Below, piece after piece: positions 9,473-17,475 of a stretch of 64,000 bases of DNA; the first letter of the stretch is position 1; each line of letters opens with the position of its first letter. Under the pieces are notes generated by a model. That model ran no database searches. It saw only the letters and a program-made list of their open reading frames with translations, and was not told where the DNA came from. The DNA comes from Bacteroidaceae bacterium (lineage in GTDB: Bacteria; Bacteroidota; Bacteroidia; Bacteroidales; Bacteroidaceae), in contig JAFZZI010000004.1 of NCBI GenBank assembly GCA_017615835.1, positions 185,546 to 249,545 of the forward strand. The letters run 5' to 3'. The position numbers and the translations under genes are program-made.

Positions 9473-11530
9473 TCAGTGTCTGAGGCAGTTTTGCCAAAAG
9501 AACCGGAATACCCGCCTGGTGACATATTCATCGCCAAGGTTGTGGGTATAGCCCGGCAGATACAATTGCTCGAAATCTTTGTTGTGCCTGACGAGTTCCG
9601 AAACGACCTGAAGGGTTGATGCAGGATCAACATTGTCATCCATCTCTCCGTTTATCAGAAACAGTTTGCCTTCAAGCCGCCATGCGTTGTCAACGTTAGA
9701 GTTCTCAGAATACCAAGGCCCTACGGGATAGCCCATCCATTGTTCGTTCCACCATATCTTGTCCATACGGTTGTCGTGGCATCCGCACAATGCAACAGAT
9801 ACTTTGTAGAAATCATTGAAGAAAAGGAGTGCTGACAGGGCGTTCTGACCTCCAGCCGAGTATCCGTAGATGCCCATGTTGTCAATATCCATGTAGGGGT
9901 ACTTTTTCCTGGCGGTCTTAATCCAGGAAATGCGGTCCGGAAAACCCGCGTCCTTGAGGTTCTTGTATGCTACATCCTGAAACTGCTTCGAACGGTTGTC
10001 AGTGCCCATTCCGTCGATACACACAACGATGAACCCCATCTCGACAAGTCTGCTGAAGCGTGTAGTGACAATGAAATCCTTGTCAACAAACGAGTCGTGT
10101 GGTCCGGAGTAGATGTACTCTACTACCGGGTATTTCCTTGACGGGTCAAAATGAGAGGGTCTGTATATATTCCCCCAGATATCGGTCTTGCCGTCGCGAC
10201 CTTTTGCCTTGAAAACCTCAGGCAATGTATATCCGGCTTTAAGAAGAGCACTGATATCCGACTTCTGGAGATTAAGCAGTACCCGGCCGCCGGCGGTGTC
10301 ACGGACGACACTTTGGTATGGTTGGTCGGGACGTGACCAGTTGTCAATGAAAATACTGAAGGAACGGTTGAAGTAAACACGATGATTCCCGTTTTCGGGG
10401 GTCAGGTCAATGATTCTGCCGTTATTGAGGTCAATTCTCAGCAGGTGCTTGTTGTAAGGATCTTCGCCCTTGTCAGCATGATAACCATTCGCATACATAA
10501 GTACTGTTCTGCTGTCCTCGTCAATGTGAAGGATTTCCCGGACATTCCATTGCCCAGAGGTTATCTGACGCATCGGCCCGTTTCCGGTGTCTATCATGTA
10601 CAGGTGACGCCAGCCGTCGCGCTCAGATATCCATAGTATATGGCGGCCGTCTTTCATCCAGTGTCTGTACAGATCATTGTAATAGACGAAAGTCGAAGAT
10701 TTTTCTTCAGCCAGTACGCGCGTTGTTCCACTGGGCGCATCAACGGCAACAAGCTGATACAACTGATGTCCGCGACGGTTGTACTCGAATGTGAAGAAGC
10801 GTGAGTCGGGAGACCAGTTCCCAAGTGAGAGACTATACTGGCTGTTCCATTTCAAGGTATCAAACGGAATCTGCTTCAGACCGGGCACATCAAAGAGTGC
10901 CGGATAGGCTTGAGGCAGAGGGTCGCCTGGCTTGTCGTAGTCGAGCCATCGGTATTCAGGCTGCACCTGGGTGCCCGGACGTGAGTTGCGCAACAGAATC
11001 TGCCGTTCTTTATGCTCCTGCCTGCGGAGTGCTGATATATAGCGTGAATCGGGTGACCATTGGCACTGGACGTATTTGTCAGCACTGTTGCCGTCAAAGC
11101 TGAGTTGTGTCAGTTCTTGTGATTCAATGTTTCGTACCCAGATGTTATTATCCCGTATCAGGCATTCCCACTTGCCGTCAGGTGACCTGAATCCCTGTCT
11201 CTCCCGAGCGCCGAATCCCAAGTTGCCGAACTGTTGGGGACGTCTGGTGCCTTGAGGAATAGAGTCTCTTGATACTTTATTCTTTTCCTTCAAACTTATG
11301 TCGACTTTGTAGCATTCCTCTCCCGACTTTCCGTTGGTGGAATAGTAGAACACACTGTCACCGCTCCATTCTGGTGTGACAGGACCATATAGAACCATGT
11401 CATCGTAGTTCCTGACAAACGATGTGGCATCATAGGCATCCTCGAATCGGTCATTCTCTTTTGCACTGAGGACGAATGGCACAGAGAGTATGGCCAGGGT
11501 GGTAAGTGTGGTAAGTGTGAATGTTCTCAT
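9473..11530 (-). CDS. Exported prolyl oligopeptidase / dipeptidyl peptidase IV-like (S9) peptidase
   Basis: A secreted serine peptidase of the S9 family that probably removes dipeptides from proline- or alanine-containing peptides. I chose ATG 11530 (MRTFTLTTL..., signal peptide to about residue 23) over a TTG nine codons upstream. Residues about 45-440 are the DPPIV N-terminal beta-propeller (WSPDSRYIS and NWSPDSRFF repeats, [10 protein letters not shown]). The C-terminal alpha/beta hydrolase domain has [11 protein letters not shown] (Ser about 558), GEMDDNVDP (Asp about 631) and [10 protein letters not shown] (His about 663), a complete triad. An odd [14 protein letters not shown] stretch near residue 105 resembles the Gly/Arg-rich insertions of nearby enzymes. 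A perfect TAnnTTTG box lies about 70 bases upstream. DPP-IV-like peptidases are common in asaccharolytic and saccharolytic Bacteroidales alike. Confidence 0.92.
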   Translation of the reverse strand: MRTFTLTTLTTLAILSVPFVLSAKENDRFEDAYDATSFVRNYDDMVLYGPVTPEWSGDSVFYYSTNGKSGEECYKVDISLKEKNKVSRDSIPQGTRRPQQFGNLGFGARERQGFRSPDGKWECLIRDNNIWVRNIESQELTQLSFDGNSADKYVQCQWSPDSRYISALRRQEHKERQILLRNSRPGTQVQPEYRWLDYDKPGDPLPQAYPALFDVPGLKQIPFDTLKWNSQYSLSLGNWSPDSRFFTFEYNRRGHQLYQLVAVDAPSGTTRVLAEEKSSTFVYYNDLYRHWMKDGRHILWISERDGWRHLYMIDTGNGPMRQITSGQWNVREILHIDEDSRTVLMYANGYHADKGEDPYNKHLLRIDLNNGRIIDLTPENGNHRVYFNRSFSIFIDNWSRPDQPYQSVVRDTAGGRVLLNLQKSDISALLKAGYTLPEVFKAKGRDGKTDIWGNIYRPSHFDPSRKYPVVEYIYSGPHDSFVDKDFIVTTRFSRLVEMGFIVVCIDGMGTDNRSKQFQDVAYKNLKDAGFPDRISWIKTARKKYPYMDIDNMGIYGYSAGGQNALSALLFFNDFYKVSVALCGCHDNRMDKIWWNEQWMGYPVGPWYSENSNVDNAWRLEGKLFLINGEMDDNVDPASTLQVVSELVRHNKDFEQLYLPGYTHNLGDEYVTRRVFRFFWQNCLRH

Positions 11531-11600
11531 ACTATATAATGATGTTGTCTCTTTCAATGTCCGGCAGATGACGCTTGGTTCCCATCTGTCGAGAACTGAA

Positions 11601-11608
11601 CAAAAATA
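11601..11608 (-). promoter_or_regulatory. -7 promoter element of the DPP-IV-like gene
   Basis: On the minus strand this reads TATTTTTG, a perfect TAnnTTTG box, about 70 bases before the chosen ATG; this implies a leader of roughly 65 bases. Confidence 0.45.
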
Positions 11609-11632
11609 GTAATAAAAGCAACAGCAACATTG

Positions 11633-11665
11633 TTTGTCAATCAGGCAGATTTGTAACTATCTTTG
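11633..11665 (+). promoter_or_regulatory. Promoter of the HprK-like gene (-33 and -7)
   Basis: TTTG at 11633-11636 is followed after 21 bases by a perfect TATCTTTG at 11658-11665. The start codon follows at 11702, so the leader would be about 30 bases. Confidence 0.6.
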
Positions 11666-11701
11666 CATTGGTGTTGGTAATCAGTTTTTTCGGTTGTTGA
11701 C

Positions 11702-12610
11702 ATGGAGTCCGGAACAGTAACATATTTCGTGGCGGGTCACAGGTTTACCGTAACCGCCCCTTCAGATCTGATAGAACAGATGGGGAACTATTCCCGTTTT
11801 ACCTGTCCTGCTTTTACCAATGAACCGGATGACGTCTGCGTTCAGTTGTTCAGACTTGGTGTAAACTGGGGAGTCGAAGTCCCGGTTGACTATGAAGAAC
11901 TGTTGTGTCAGGATGATGAGGGGCAGCAGATAGTTTGTGGGAGGATAACCGGCCCGACGGAAGGCGGAACCATATTCGTTTTCAAATACGAGTCAAGGAT
12001 AGCGGGTTGGCTGACTTGTTCGCCAGACTATACGACTGCACGACTGGTCCTGACGGGCTGGCAGTGCAAACCTGCGCTTGACAGTGCCATAATGGTGCTT
12101 TATTCCCTTTCGGCTGCTCCATACGGTACGGTCTTGTTCCATGCATCAGCTGTGTGTCTTGACGGAAAGGTCTATATGTTTCTTGGAAAGAGTGGAACAG
12201 GCAAGAGTACGCATTCCAGACTGTGGCTGGAGAATGTGACCGGCTCATCGCTTTTCAATGATGACAATCCTGTAGTGAGGGTGTTGTCGGACGGCACGGT
12301 CCGGGTGTTCGGTTCGCCATGGAGTGGTAAGACACCTTGTTACCATAATATAAGTTATCCGTTGGCGGCATTGGTCAAACTGAGCCAGGCTCCATTCAAC
12401 CGCATTGACCGGCTTGTAGGAGTTACTGCGTATGCAGCGGTTATCCCCGGAGTTTCAGGAATACGTTGGGACAGACACATAGCTGACGGTCTCCACAACA
12501 CGGAGAACAGTATTGTCCGAACTGTACCGGTATGGTCATTGGAGTGTCTGCCTGATGCAGAGGCTGCACGTCTGTGTTCTGATACTGTGACTCTGAAATC
12601 AGACAGCTGA
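11702..12610 (+). CDS. HprK/PEPCK-like P-loop ATPase (orphan)
   Basis: A 302-residue cytosolic protein whose C-terminal half resembles the kinase core of HPr kinase and phosphoenolpyruvate carboxykinase. FHASAVCLDGKVYMFLG leads into a Walker A GKSGTGKST at about residues 161-169, then FNDDNPVVR (metal-binding acidic pair) and GSPWSGKTPCYHN. The N-terminal 140 residues (from TVTYFVAGHRF) match the small domain seen in Bacteroidetes and Firmicutes HprK-like proteins often encoded with PqqD-like proteins or peptide-modifying enzymes. None of those partners is adjacent: the neighbours are a peptidase and a GH9 enzyme. It lacks the classical HPr kinase N-terminal domain and should not be called hprK or pckA. 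The phosphorylated partner is unknown. Confidence 0.72.
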   Translation: MESGTVTYFVAGHRFTVTAPSDLIEQMGNYSRFTCPAFTNEPDDVCVQLFRLGVNWGVEVPVDYEELLCQDDEGQQIVCGRITGPTEGGTIFVFKYESRIAGWLTCSPDYTTARLVLTGWQCKPALDSAIMVLYSLSAAPYGTVLFHASAVCLDGKVYMFLGKSGTGKSTHSRLWLENVTGSSLFNDDNPVVRVLSDGTVRVFGSPWSGKTPCYHNISYPLAALVKLSQAPFNRIDRLVGVTAYAAVIPGVSGIRWDRHIADGLHNTENSIVRTVPVWSLECLPDAEAARLCSDTVTLKSDS

Positions 12611-12682
12611 GTCCCGCCGTGGCGCCCATTCTTTTCAAGGTACTTCGGCGTGTTATTCTCTCCTTGATATTCTTACAGACGG

Positions 12683-15274
12683 TTATTTGTTAATTGAACG
12701 TGCCACCTCCTCGCATGCCAGGTTAAGCATTACGTAGTTGGGCACCGAGTTTATGCAGCATTCGTTCTCTCCCCAATGGAACGGATAGTCATCTTTGTTT
12801 TCGAGCAGGTCAGGTCTCTTTACAATAAGGCCCGGTACCACGCCGCCGGGTATTACGGTATAGTCGGCGCGATTGTTGCCATATGCCACTTTCTTGGTAT
12901 TGACACCTACACCGGTGATGAACGAGACGTTGCTGTAAGGATGACAGCCGAAGATGTAGTTCAGTCCCTTGAGAATCAGTTCCGGATCGACTTTGTCAGG
13001 AAACTGACGCCAAATCAGATAGAAGTTGAAAGCGTTGCCCATGACTTGAGTGTTGCCGGCCCAGTTGCTGCCCTGTATGGGTACCCGGTATGGATTGTCG
13101 CTTCCTTGGCGTGACAGATTCTCAATGTATGATGGTATGGCATCTTCGACCCGCTTCTGCGATTCTATGTCAAGCTGATCGTAAACCCTTAGGATGCTTG
13201 CCAGGTTGAAGTAAGGTGCAATGCCTCCTCCAAAACTGTTCTGGTTTGCACCTTGCGGGTTAAGCTGGTTCATAATGATGGGCATGAAGAAATCCTTGAA
13301 TTTCTGTTGTCCGGTTGCCGCCCATAATTCGATTGCTGCGTTGAGTCTGGGGTCACCGCCACCGCCACGACGTCCTCCCTGTTGCGCGTTGGTGTTGGCA
13401 GTAGGGGCGAGTTGCTCGGCATACTGATCCCAGAGTTTGAGCGCATTTCGCAATGAGCGTTCGGCCTCTTCAGGGAAATACTCCTTGAGGGCAGGGTAGG
13501 CTGACGCCAGCGACACTATCGATGACATTGCGCTGCCGGCACCGCCCCTGCTGGTGAAGACAAGCCGGTCATCAGGTGTGCCTGAGCGTCCGTCCCTGGC
13601 CTCGTACAGTCCGAGCGACGGGTCGTAAATCATCCCGTCTGTCAAGGTCATGGCATCACCGAGATGATGGTAATGGTGCATGTCGGGTTGTCCTATTACA
13701 TTTGCCACAAAGCCGATGTTCTCTATTTGGGCATTGATGTTGAGGGTGCCGTGCATTATCTGTTGGACGACGTCGGGAATACCATCAGGACGGTGGATGT
13801 CGGCGAACTTGGTCTCTTCGTCTATAAAAGTCTGGTCACGCATGGGCTTGAACAGACGCCAAAGAGAGCCAAGGTCCTGTACCGTATTGACTACTGAGTT
13901 GGCCTGGATGTCGAAATCGCCTGCGTCATACCATCCGCCCACAGCAAGTCCGGGAATGTGTTCAAGCGGCTGATACTTGGTGTTAGTGGTGTTGCCCATC
14001 GAGTAACCGTCGTGCAGACGCACGTTCAGAGGTGCCTGCAAGGCATCGTCCATGTTGGCGCGACCATGCCAGATGCGGTAGGCCTCGTTCACTTCCATGT
14101 GATCCATGTTGACTACCAGCGATATGTCCATAGACGCGTGCCACTTATCGCTGTAAACGTCCTTGTCGATGGGGAACGCGTTGGTTTCGACGTCGGCATA
14201 CTGTATGGTATAGAGACCGGGTTCACGTATGTCGCTGAAGTCGATTGTAACATAGTTGTATCTGTTGTAGAACACGCCCCAAGGTTCCACTTTGGCCTCT
14301 TTGGCAACTGTCTTGCTGCCGTCAGGATTGACGCGCATTATGCGGGCTGTAGCAGCGGGGGTGTCGTTCTTGTCAAGTTCTACAACCGAAACCTTCTTCT
14401 GGGCCGGTGTGTATCCTATCTGGGAAATGCCGATATTGGGTTTCCTGATCCAGCTGGGATTGACGCTGGGTTCCAGATACCACTCCAATACCTTTCCTGT
14501 CTTGTTCCCGGGGAGCAGTGAACGAACGACAAAAGTCCCGTTCTGGGCCAGGTGACGGCCGTCGTAGATGCTCACCTCACGGTCTGACGTGATGCCCACG
14601 CGAAGATTGTCGTCTTCGGGAGCCAGAACGATGCTGTGGCCTGTTGACATGGCAAGGGGAACCAGAAACTCACCGCGTCCGCGGTCGTCAAAGGTGGATT
14701 CGCCGAAATATTGGGGAATCTTTTCCGATACGGGACGTACTTCTGTGTCATGCTGAGGATACTTGGGAAGTATGCGGGCGGCACCGTCAACCAGATAGTT
14801 CTTTCCGAAGTATGAGGCAGGGAAGAACTCGAGATTGAAACCTGCCTTCCCGACAAGTTGCTGTGGAACCGGTTTGTCAAGAATAACCTGTATGACACAG
14901 CCTTTGTCCTTAGGGGTCACACGTATGACAGATACAAAATCGTAACTCTCATAGGTAAGTTCTACTTCTATACTTTCACTTCCGCTGTCTTGCAGAATCG
15001 TACGTCTGGTCATCGTACCGTATATATCCCACTGCTCGGGAGTGTTCATAAGGCGTATTCCACCACCGGTAGCGATACGTTCTCCGCGTTGTACTATTTC
15101 TATGCCGGCGAGTTTTTCATCGCAAAAGCCGCCGTTATATATGTTGCTGTAAACCAAAACGTTTGCACCGCGCTCTTCAAAGTACCCGAGATCGTTTAGC
15201 CTGAAGGTCTGTGCACTTGTGATGAAAGGAATCAGGAGCATGGAAACCCCTGTGATGAGACGTAAAGTTTTCAT
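12683..15274 (-). CDS. GH9 family endoglucanase-like enzyme
   Basis: A secreted beta-glucanase-type enzyme of 863 residues. A signal peptide (1-21, ending TSA) is followed by a beta-rich N-terminal region of uncertain family (about 25-270), an Ig-like cellulase N-terminal domain (about 280-370, starting IGISQIGYTPAQKKV) and a GH9 (alpha/alpha)6 barrel. Catalytic residues can be placed: the base in GGWYDAGDFD (Asp 450/453) and the acid in WGENECCIN (Glu about 838); FGCHPYSNVSFITGVG is the conserved HPxxR-like region with a changed residue. A Gly/Arg-rich insertion, AQQGGRRGGGGDPR, lies near residue 630-643. The substrate could be beta-1,4-glucan, xyloglucan or mixed-linkage glucan. It converges with the HprK-like gene and is divergent from GH97. 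Confidence 0.9.
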   Translation of the reverse strand: MKTLRLITGVSMLLIPFITSAQTFRLNDLGYFEERGANVLVYSNIYNGGFCDEKLAGIEIVQRGERIATGGGIRLMNTPEQWDIYGTMTRRTILQDSGSESIEVELTYESYDFVSVIRVTPKDKGCVIQVILDKPVPQQLVGKAGFNLEFFPASYFGKNYLVDGAARILPKYPQHDTEVRPVSEKIPQYFGESTFDDRGRGEFLVPLAMSTGHSIVLAPEDDNLRVGITSDREVSIYDGRHLAQNGTFVVRSLLPGNKTGKVLEWYLEPSVNPSWIRKPNIGISQIGYTPAQKKVSVVELDKNDTPAATARIMRVNPDGSKTVAKEAKVEPWGVFYNRYNYVTIDFSDIREPGLYTIQYADVETNAFPIDKDVYSDKWHASMDISLVVNMDHMEVNEAYRIWHGRANMDDALQAPLNVRLHDGYSMGNTTNTKYQPLEHIPGLAVGGWYDAGDFDIQANSVVNTVQDLGSLWRLFKPMRDQTFIDEETKFADIHRPDGIPDVVQQIMHGTLNINAQIENIGFVANVIGQPDMHHYHHLGDAMTLTDGMIYDPSLGLYEARDGRSGTPDDRLVFTSRGGAGSAMSSIVSLASAYPALKEYFPEEAERSLRNALKLWDQYAEQLAPTANTNAQQGGRRGGGGDPRLNAAIELWAATGQQKFKDFFMPIIMNQLNPQGANQNSFGGGIAPYFNLASILRVYDQLDIESQKRVEDAIPSYIENLSRQGSDNPYRVPIQGSNWAGNTQVMGNAFNFYLIWRQFPDKVDPELILKGLNYIFGCHPYSNVSFITGVGVNTKKVAYGNNRADYTVIPGGVVPGLIVKRPDLLENKDDYPFHWGENECCINSVPNYVMLNLACEEVARSINK

Positions 15275-15307
15275 ATCGTATGCTGATTAGTCTGTTTTCG
15301 CTTTCGC

Positions 15308-15339
15308 CAAAGTTACATCAATTCGGGAAAAAGCGCAAT
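15308..15339 (-). promoter_or_regulatory. Promoter of the GH9 gene
   Basis: On the minus strand: ATTG (15339-15336), 20 bases, then a perfect TAACTTTG (15315-15308), about 33 bases before the ATG at 15274. Confidence 0.55.
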
Positions 15340-15372
15340 GTTGACGGACAAAAAAGGACTTTGGCGTGAAAG

Positions 15373-15406
15373 TTTGTTTACTGATGTGAAAAATTGACTA
15401 ACTTTA
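15373..15406 (+). promoter_or_regulatory. Promoter of the GH97 gene
   Basis: TTTG at 15373-15376, 22 bases, then TAACTTTA at 15399-15406 (7 of 8). Transcription would begin near 15412, so an upstream in-frame start at 15394 cannot be used and the ATG pair at 15436/15439 is the start. Confidence 0.55.
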
Positions 15407-15435
15407 AACCGGATTTATTCACTAACATTAACTGG

Positions 15436-17445
15436 ATGATGAAGAAAAACCTTTTCCTGACCCTGATGGTGTCAGCAATGTGCATGACTGCTTTTGCCGT
15501 TGACGTTAAAAGCCCTGACGGAAATCTTGTAGTTTCAGTCAATCCCGAGAAACCGTCATATTCGGTGACTTACAAGGGAAATGTGATGCTTGAAGAATCT
15601 CCCCTGGGCATTCTTGTAGATATGAGTTCCAGCCCTGTATTGGGTGACTATCAGATGGACGACCGACGTTTGCGCGAAGGTGATTTTCTGACAGGTCCTT
15701 TCAAGACCGTTTCAGTTGGAGCTGCAGCTTTTGACTACTCATATGAGATGAACCGCAGCAAGTTTTCAAAGATAGATGTAAAGTGTAACCAGCTGGTTGT
15801 GGAAATAGAGAATGCGGCGGGACATCCGCTTGTCATTGAATTCATGGTGTCGGATAACGATGTAGCCTTACGTTACCGCATTATGAAGAAAGGGGCAAGG
15901 GCAGGTGTGAGAGTGCTCAAGGAGGCTACGGGTTTCCGTTTTCCGCAGGAAACTACCACGTTCCTGACTCCGCAGAGCAATTCAATGATAGGTTGGCAGC
16001 GTTCAAAACCCAGTTACGAGGAAGGGTATTCCAATGACGGCCAGATGAACGTCCGTTCGCAGTACGGTAAGGGCTATACCTTCCCGGCTTTGTTCCACGT
16101 GGGCGAAAAAGGTTGGGTACTCCTTAACGAGACGGGTGTTGACAGCCATTATTGCGGTTCACATCTGAGTGACTATGCCGATGGAGTATATACAATAGCG
16201 TATCCCATGATGGACGAGAATAACGGCAATGGCACTGTCGAACCGGCTCTACGCATTGATGACAGGAAACCGGGCTATACTCCATGGCGTACCATCACTG
16301 TCGGAGATAATCTTGCTCCTATAGTCGAGACAACATCTCCGTGGGATTTTGTCGAGCCTAAGTACGAGACCAGGCACGATTATAAGTTCGGGCGGAGTAC
16401 CTGGAGCTGGATAGTATGGCAGGATGCGTCATGTAATTATGACGATCAGGTCAAGTTTATTGACTTGGCTTCGGAGATGGGATATGAGTATATCCTTATT
16501 GATGCAGGCTGGGATGTGAACATTGGCTATGAAAGGATGGAAGAGTTAATCAAATATGCCAATTCTAAGAATGTCGACGTGTTTCTCTGGTACAGTTCAA
16601 GCGGCTATTGGAATGACATAGTTCAGAGTCCGTACGATAAGATGGACAACTCCATTGTCCGCAAGAAAGAGATGACATGGCTTGAAAAGGCCAACGTAAA
16701 GGGCATCAAGGTTGACTTCTGGGGCGGTGACAAGCAGGAAACCATGAGGTTGTACGAAGAGGTGCTGAGCGATGCTGATGACCATGGCCTGATGGTAATA
16801 TTCCACGGTTGCACCATGCCGCGTGGCTGGGAGCGCCTTTATCCGAATTATGTGGGAAGTGAGGCTGTACTGGCATCGGAGAATATGTACTTTGGACAGG
16901 GAGCCTGCGATGAGGAAGCTTTCAAGGCTACGTTGCATCCCTTCATACGCAATGCTGCCGGTGCTATGGAGTTCGGCGGCTGTTTCATGAACCGCATACT
17001 GAACAGACAGAATGCCGGAAGAGGTTCAAGGCTCAAGACTTCGCCCGTGTTCCAGATTTGCACTGAAATACTCTTTCAAAACCCGATACAGAACATAGCC
17101 ATCTGCCCCAACAACCTGACTGACGCTCCGAAGGTTTGCATGGACTTCTTGCGTGAGGTTCCTACAACCTGGGATGAACTCAAGTTTATTGACGGTTATC
17201 CCGGTAAATATGTGGTGCTGGCCAGAAGACATGGTGACAAGTGGTATATAGCAGGTGTAAACGCGACAGCAGAAACCCTCAAACTGAAGATTGACCTGAG
17301 TTGGCTGCCCGACGGCCAGATTGCCTGTTATACCGACGATGCCGATATGAATCCGGTGTTGTCTGAGGTGAAGTTCAAGGGTAAGAAGCCATACACCTTT
17401 GAAATCAAGCCTTCGGGCGGAACAATGCTCGTTGCGGAGAAGTGA
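15436..17445 (+). CDS. GH97 family alpha-glycosidase
   Basis: An exported 669-residue glycosidase of family GH97 (alpha-glucosidase or alpha-galactosidase). The signal peptide is MMKKNLFLTLMVSAMCMTAFA. The N-terminal beta-super-sandwich contains KSPDGNLVVSV and SPLGILVDM; the catalytic (beta/alpha)8 barrel starts near W330 (RSTWSWIVWQDAS) and has YEYILIDAGWD. The segment IKVDFWGGDKQ has an Asp at about residue 427 at the end of a barrel strand, the place where retaining GH97 members have their nucleophile, and GSEAVLASE follows. This favours the retaining (alpha-galactosidase-like) branch over inverting SusB-type enzymes, but this is inference. A C-terminal all-beta domain closes the protein. 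GH3 follows after 30 bases, probably on the same transcript. Confidence 0.9.
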   Translation: MMKKNLFLTLMVSAMCMTAFAVDVKSPDGNLVVSVNPEKPSYSVTYKGNVMLEESPLGILVDMSSSPVLGDYQMDDRRLREGDFLTGPFKTVSVGAAAFDYSYEMNRSKFSKIDVKCNQLVVEIENAAGHPLVIEFMVSDNDVALRYRIMKKGARAGVRVLKEATGFRFPQETTTFLTPQSNSMIGWQRSKPSYEEGYSNDGQMNVRSQYGKGYTFPALFHVGEKGWVLLNETGVDSHYCGSHLSDYADGVYTIAYPMMDENNGNGTVEPALRIDDRKPGYTPWRTITVGDNLAPIVETTSPWDFVEPKYETRHDYKFGRSTWSWIVWQDASCNYDDQVKFIDLASEMGYEYILIDAGWDVNIGYERMEELIKYANSKNVDVFLWYSSSGYWNDIVQSPYDKMDNSIVRKKEMTWLEKANVKGIKVDFWGGDKQETMRLYEEVLSDADDHGLMVIFHGCTMPRGWERLYPNYVGSEAVLASENMYFGQGACDEEAFKATLHPFIRNAAGAMEFGGCFMNRILNRQNAGRGSRLKTSPVFQICTEILFQNPIQNIAICPNNLTDAPKVCMDFLREVPTTWDELKFIDGYPGKYVVLARRHGDKWYIAGVNATAETLKLKIDLSWLPDGQIACYTDDADMNPVLSEVKFKGKKPYTFEIKPSGGTMLVAEK

Positions 17446-17475
17446 AGTAATAGATTTAATTGATATTTTTAGAAG

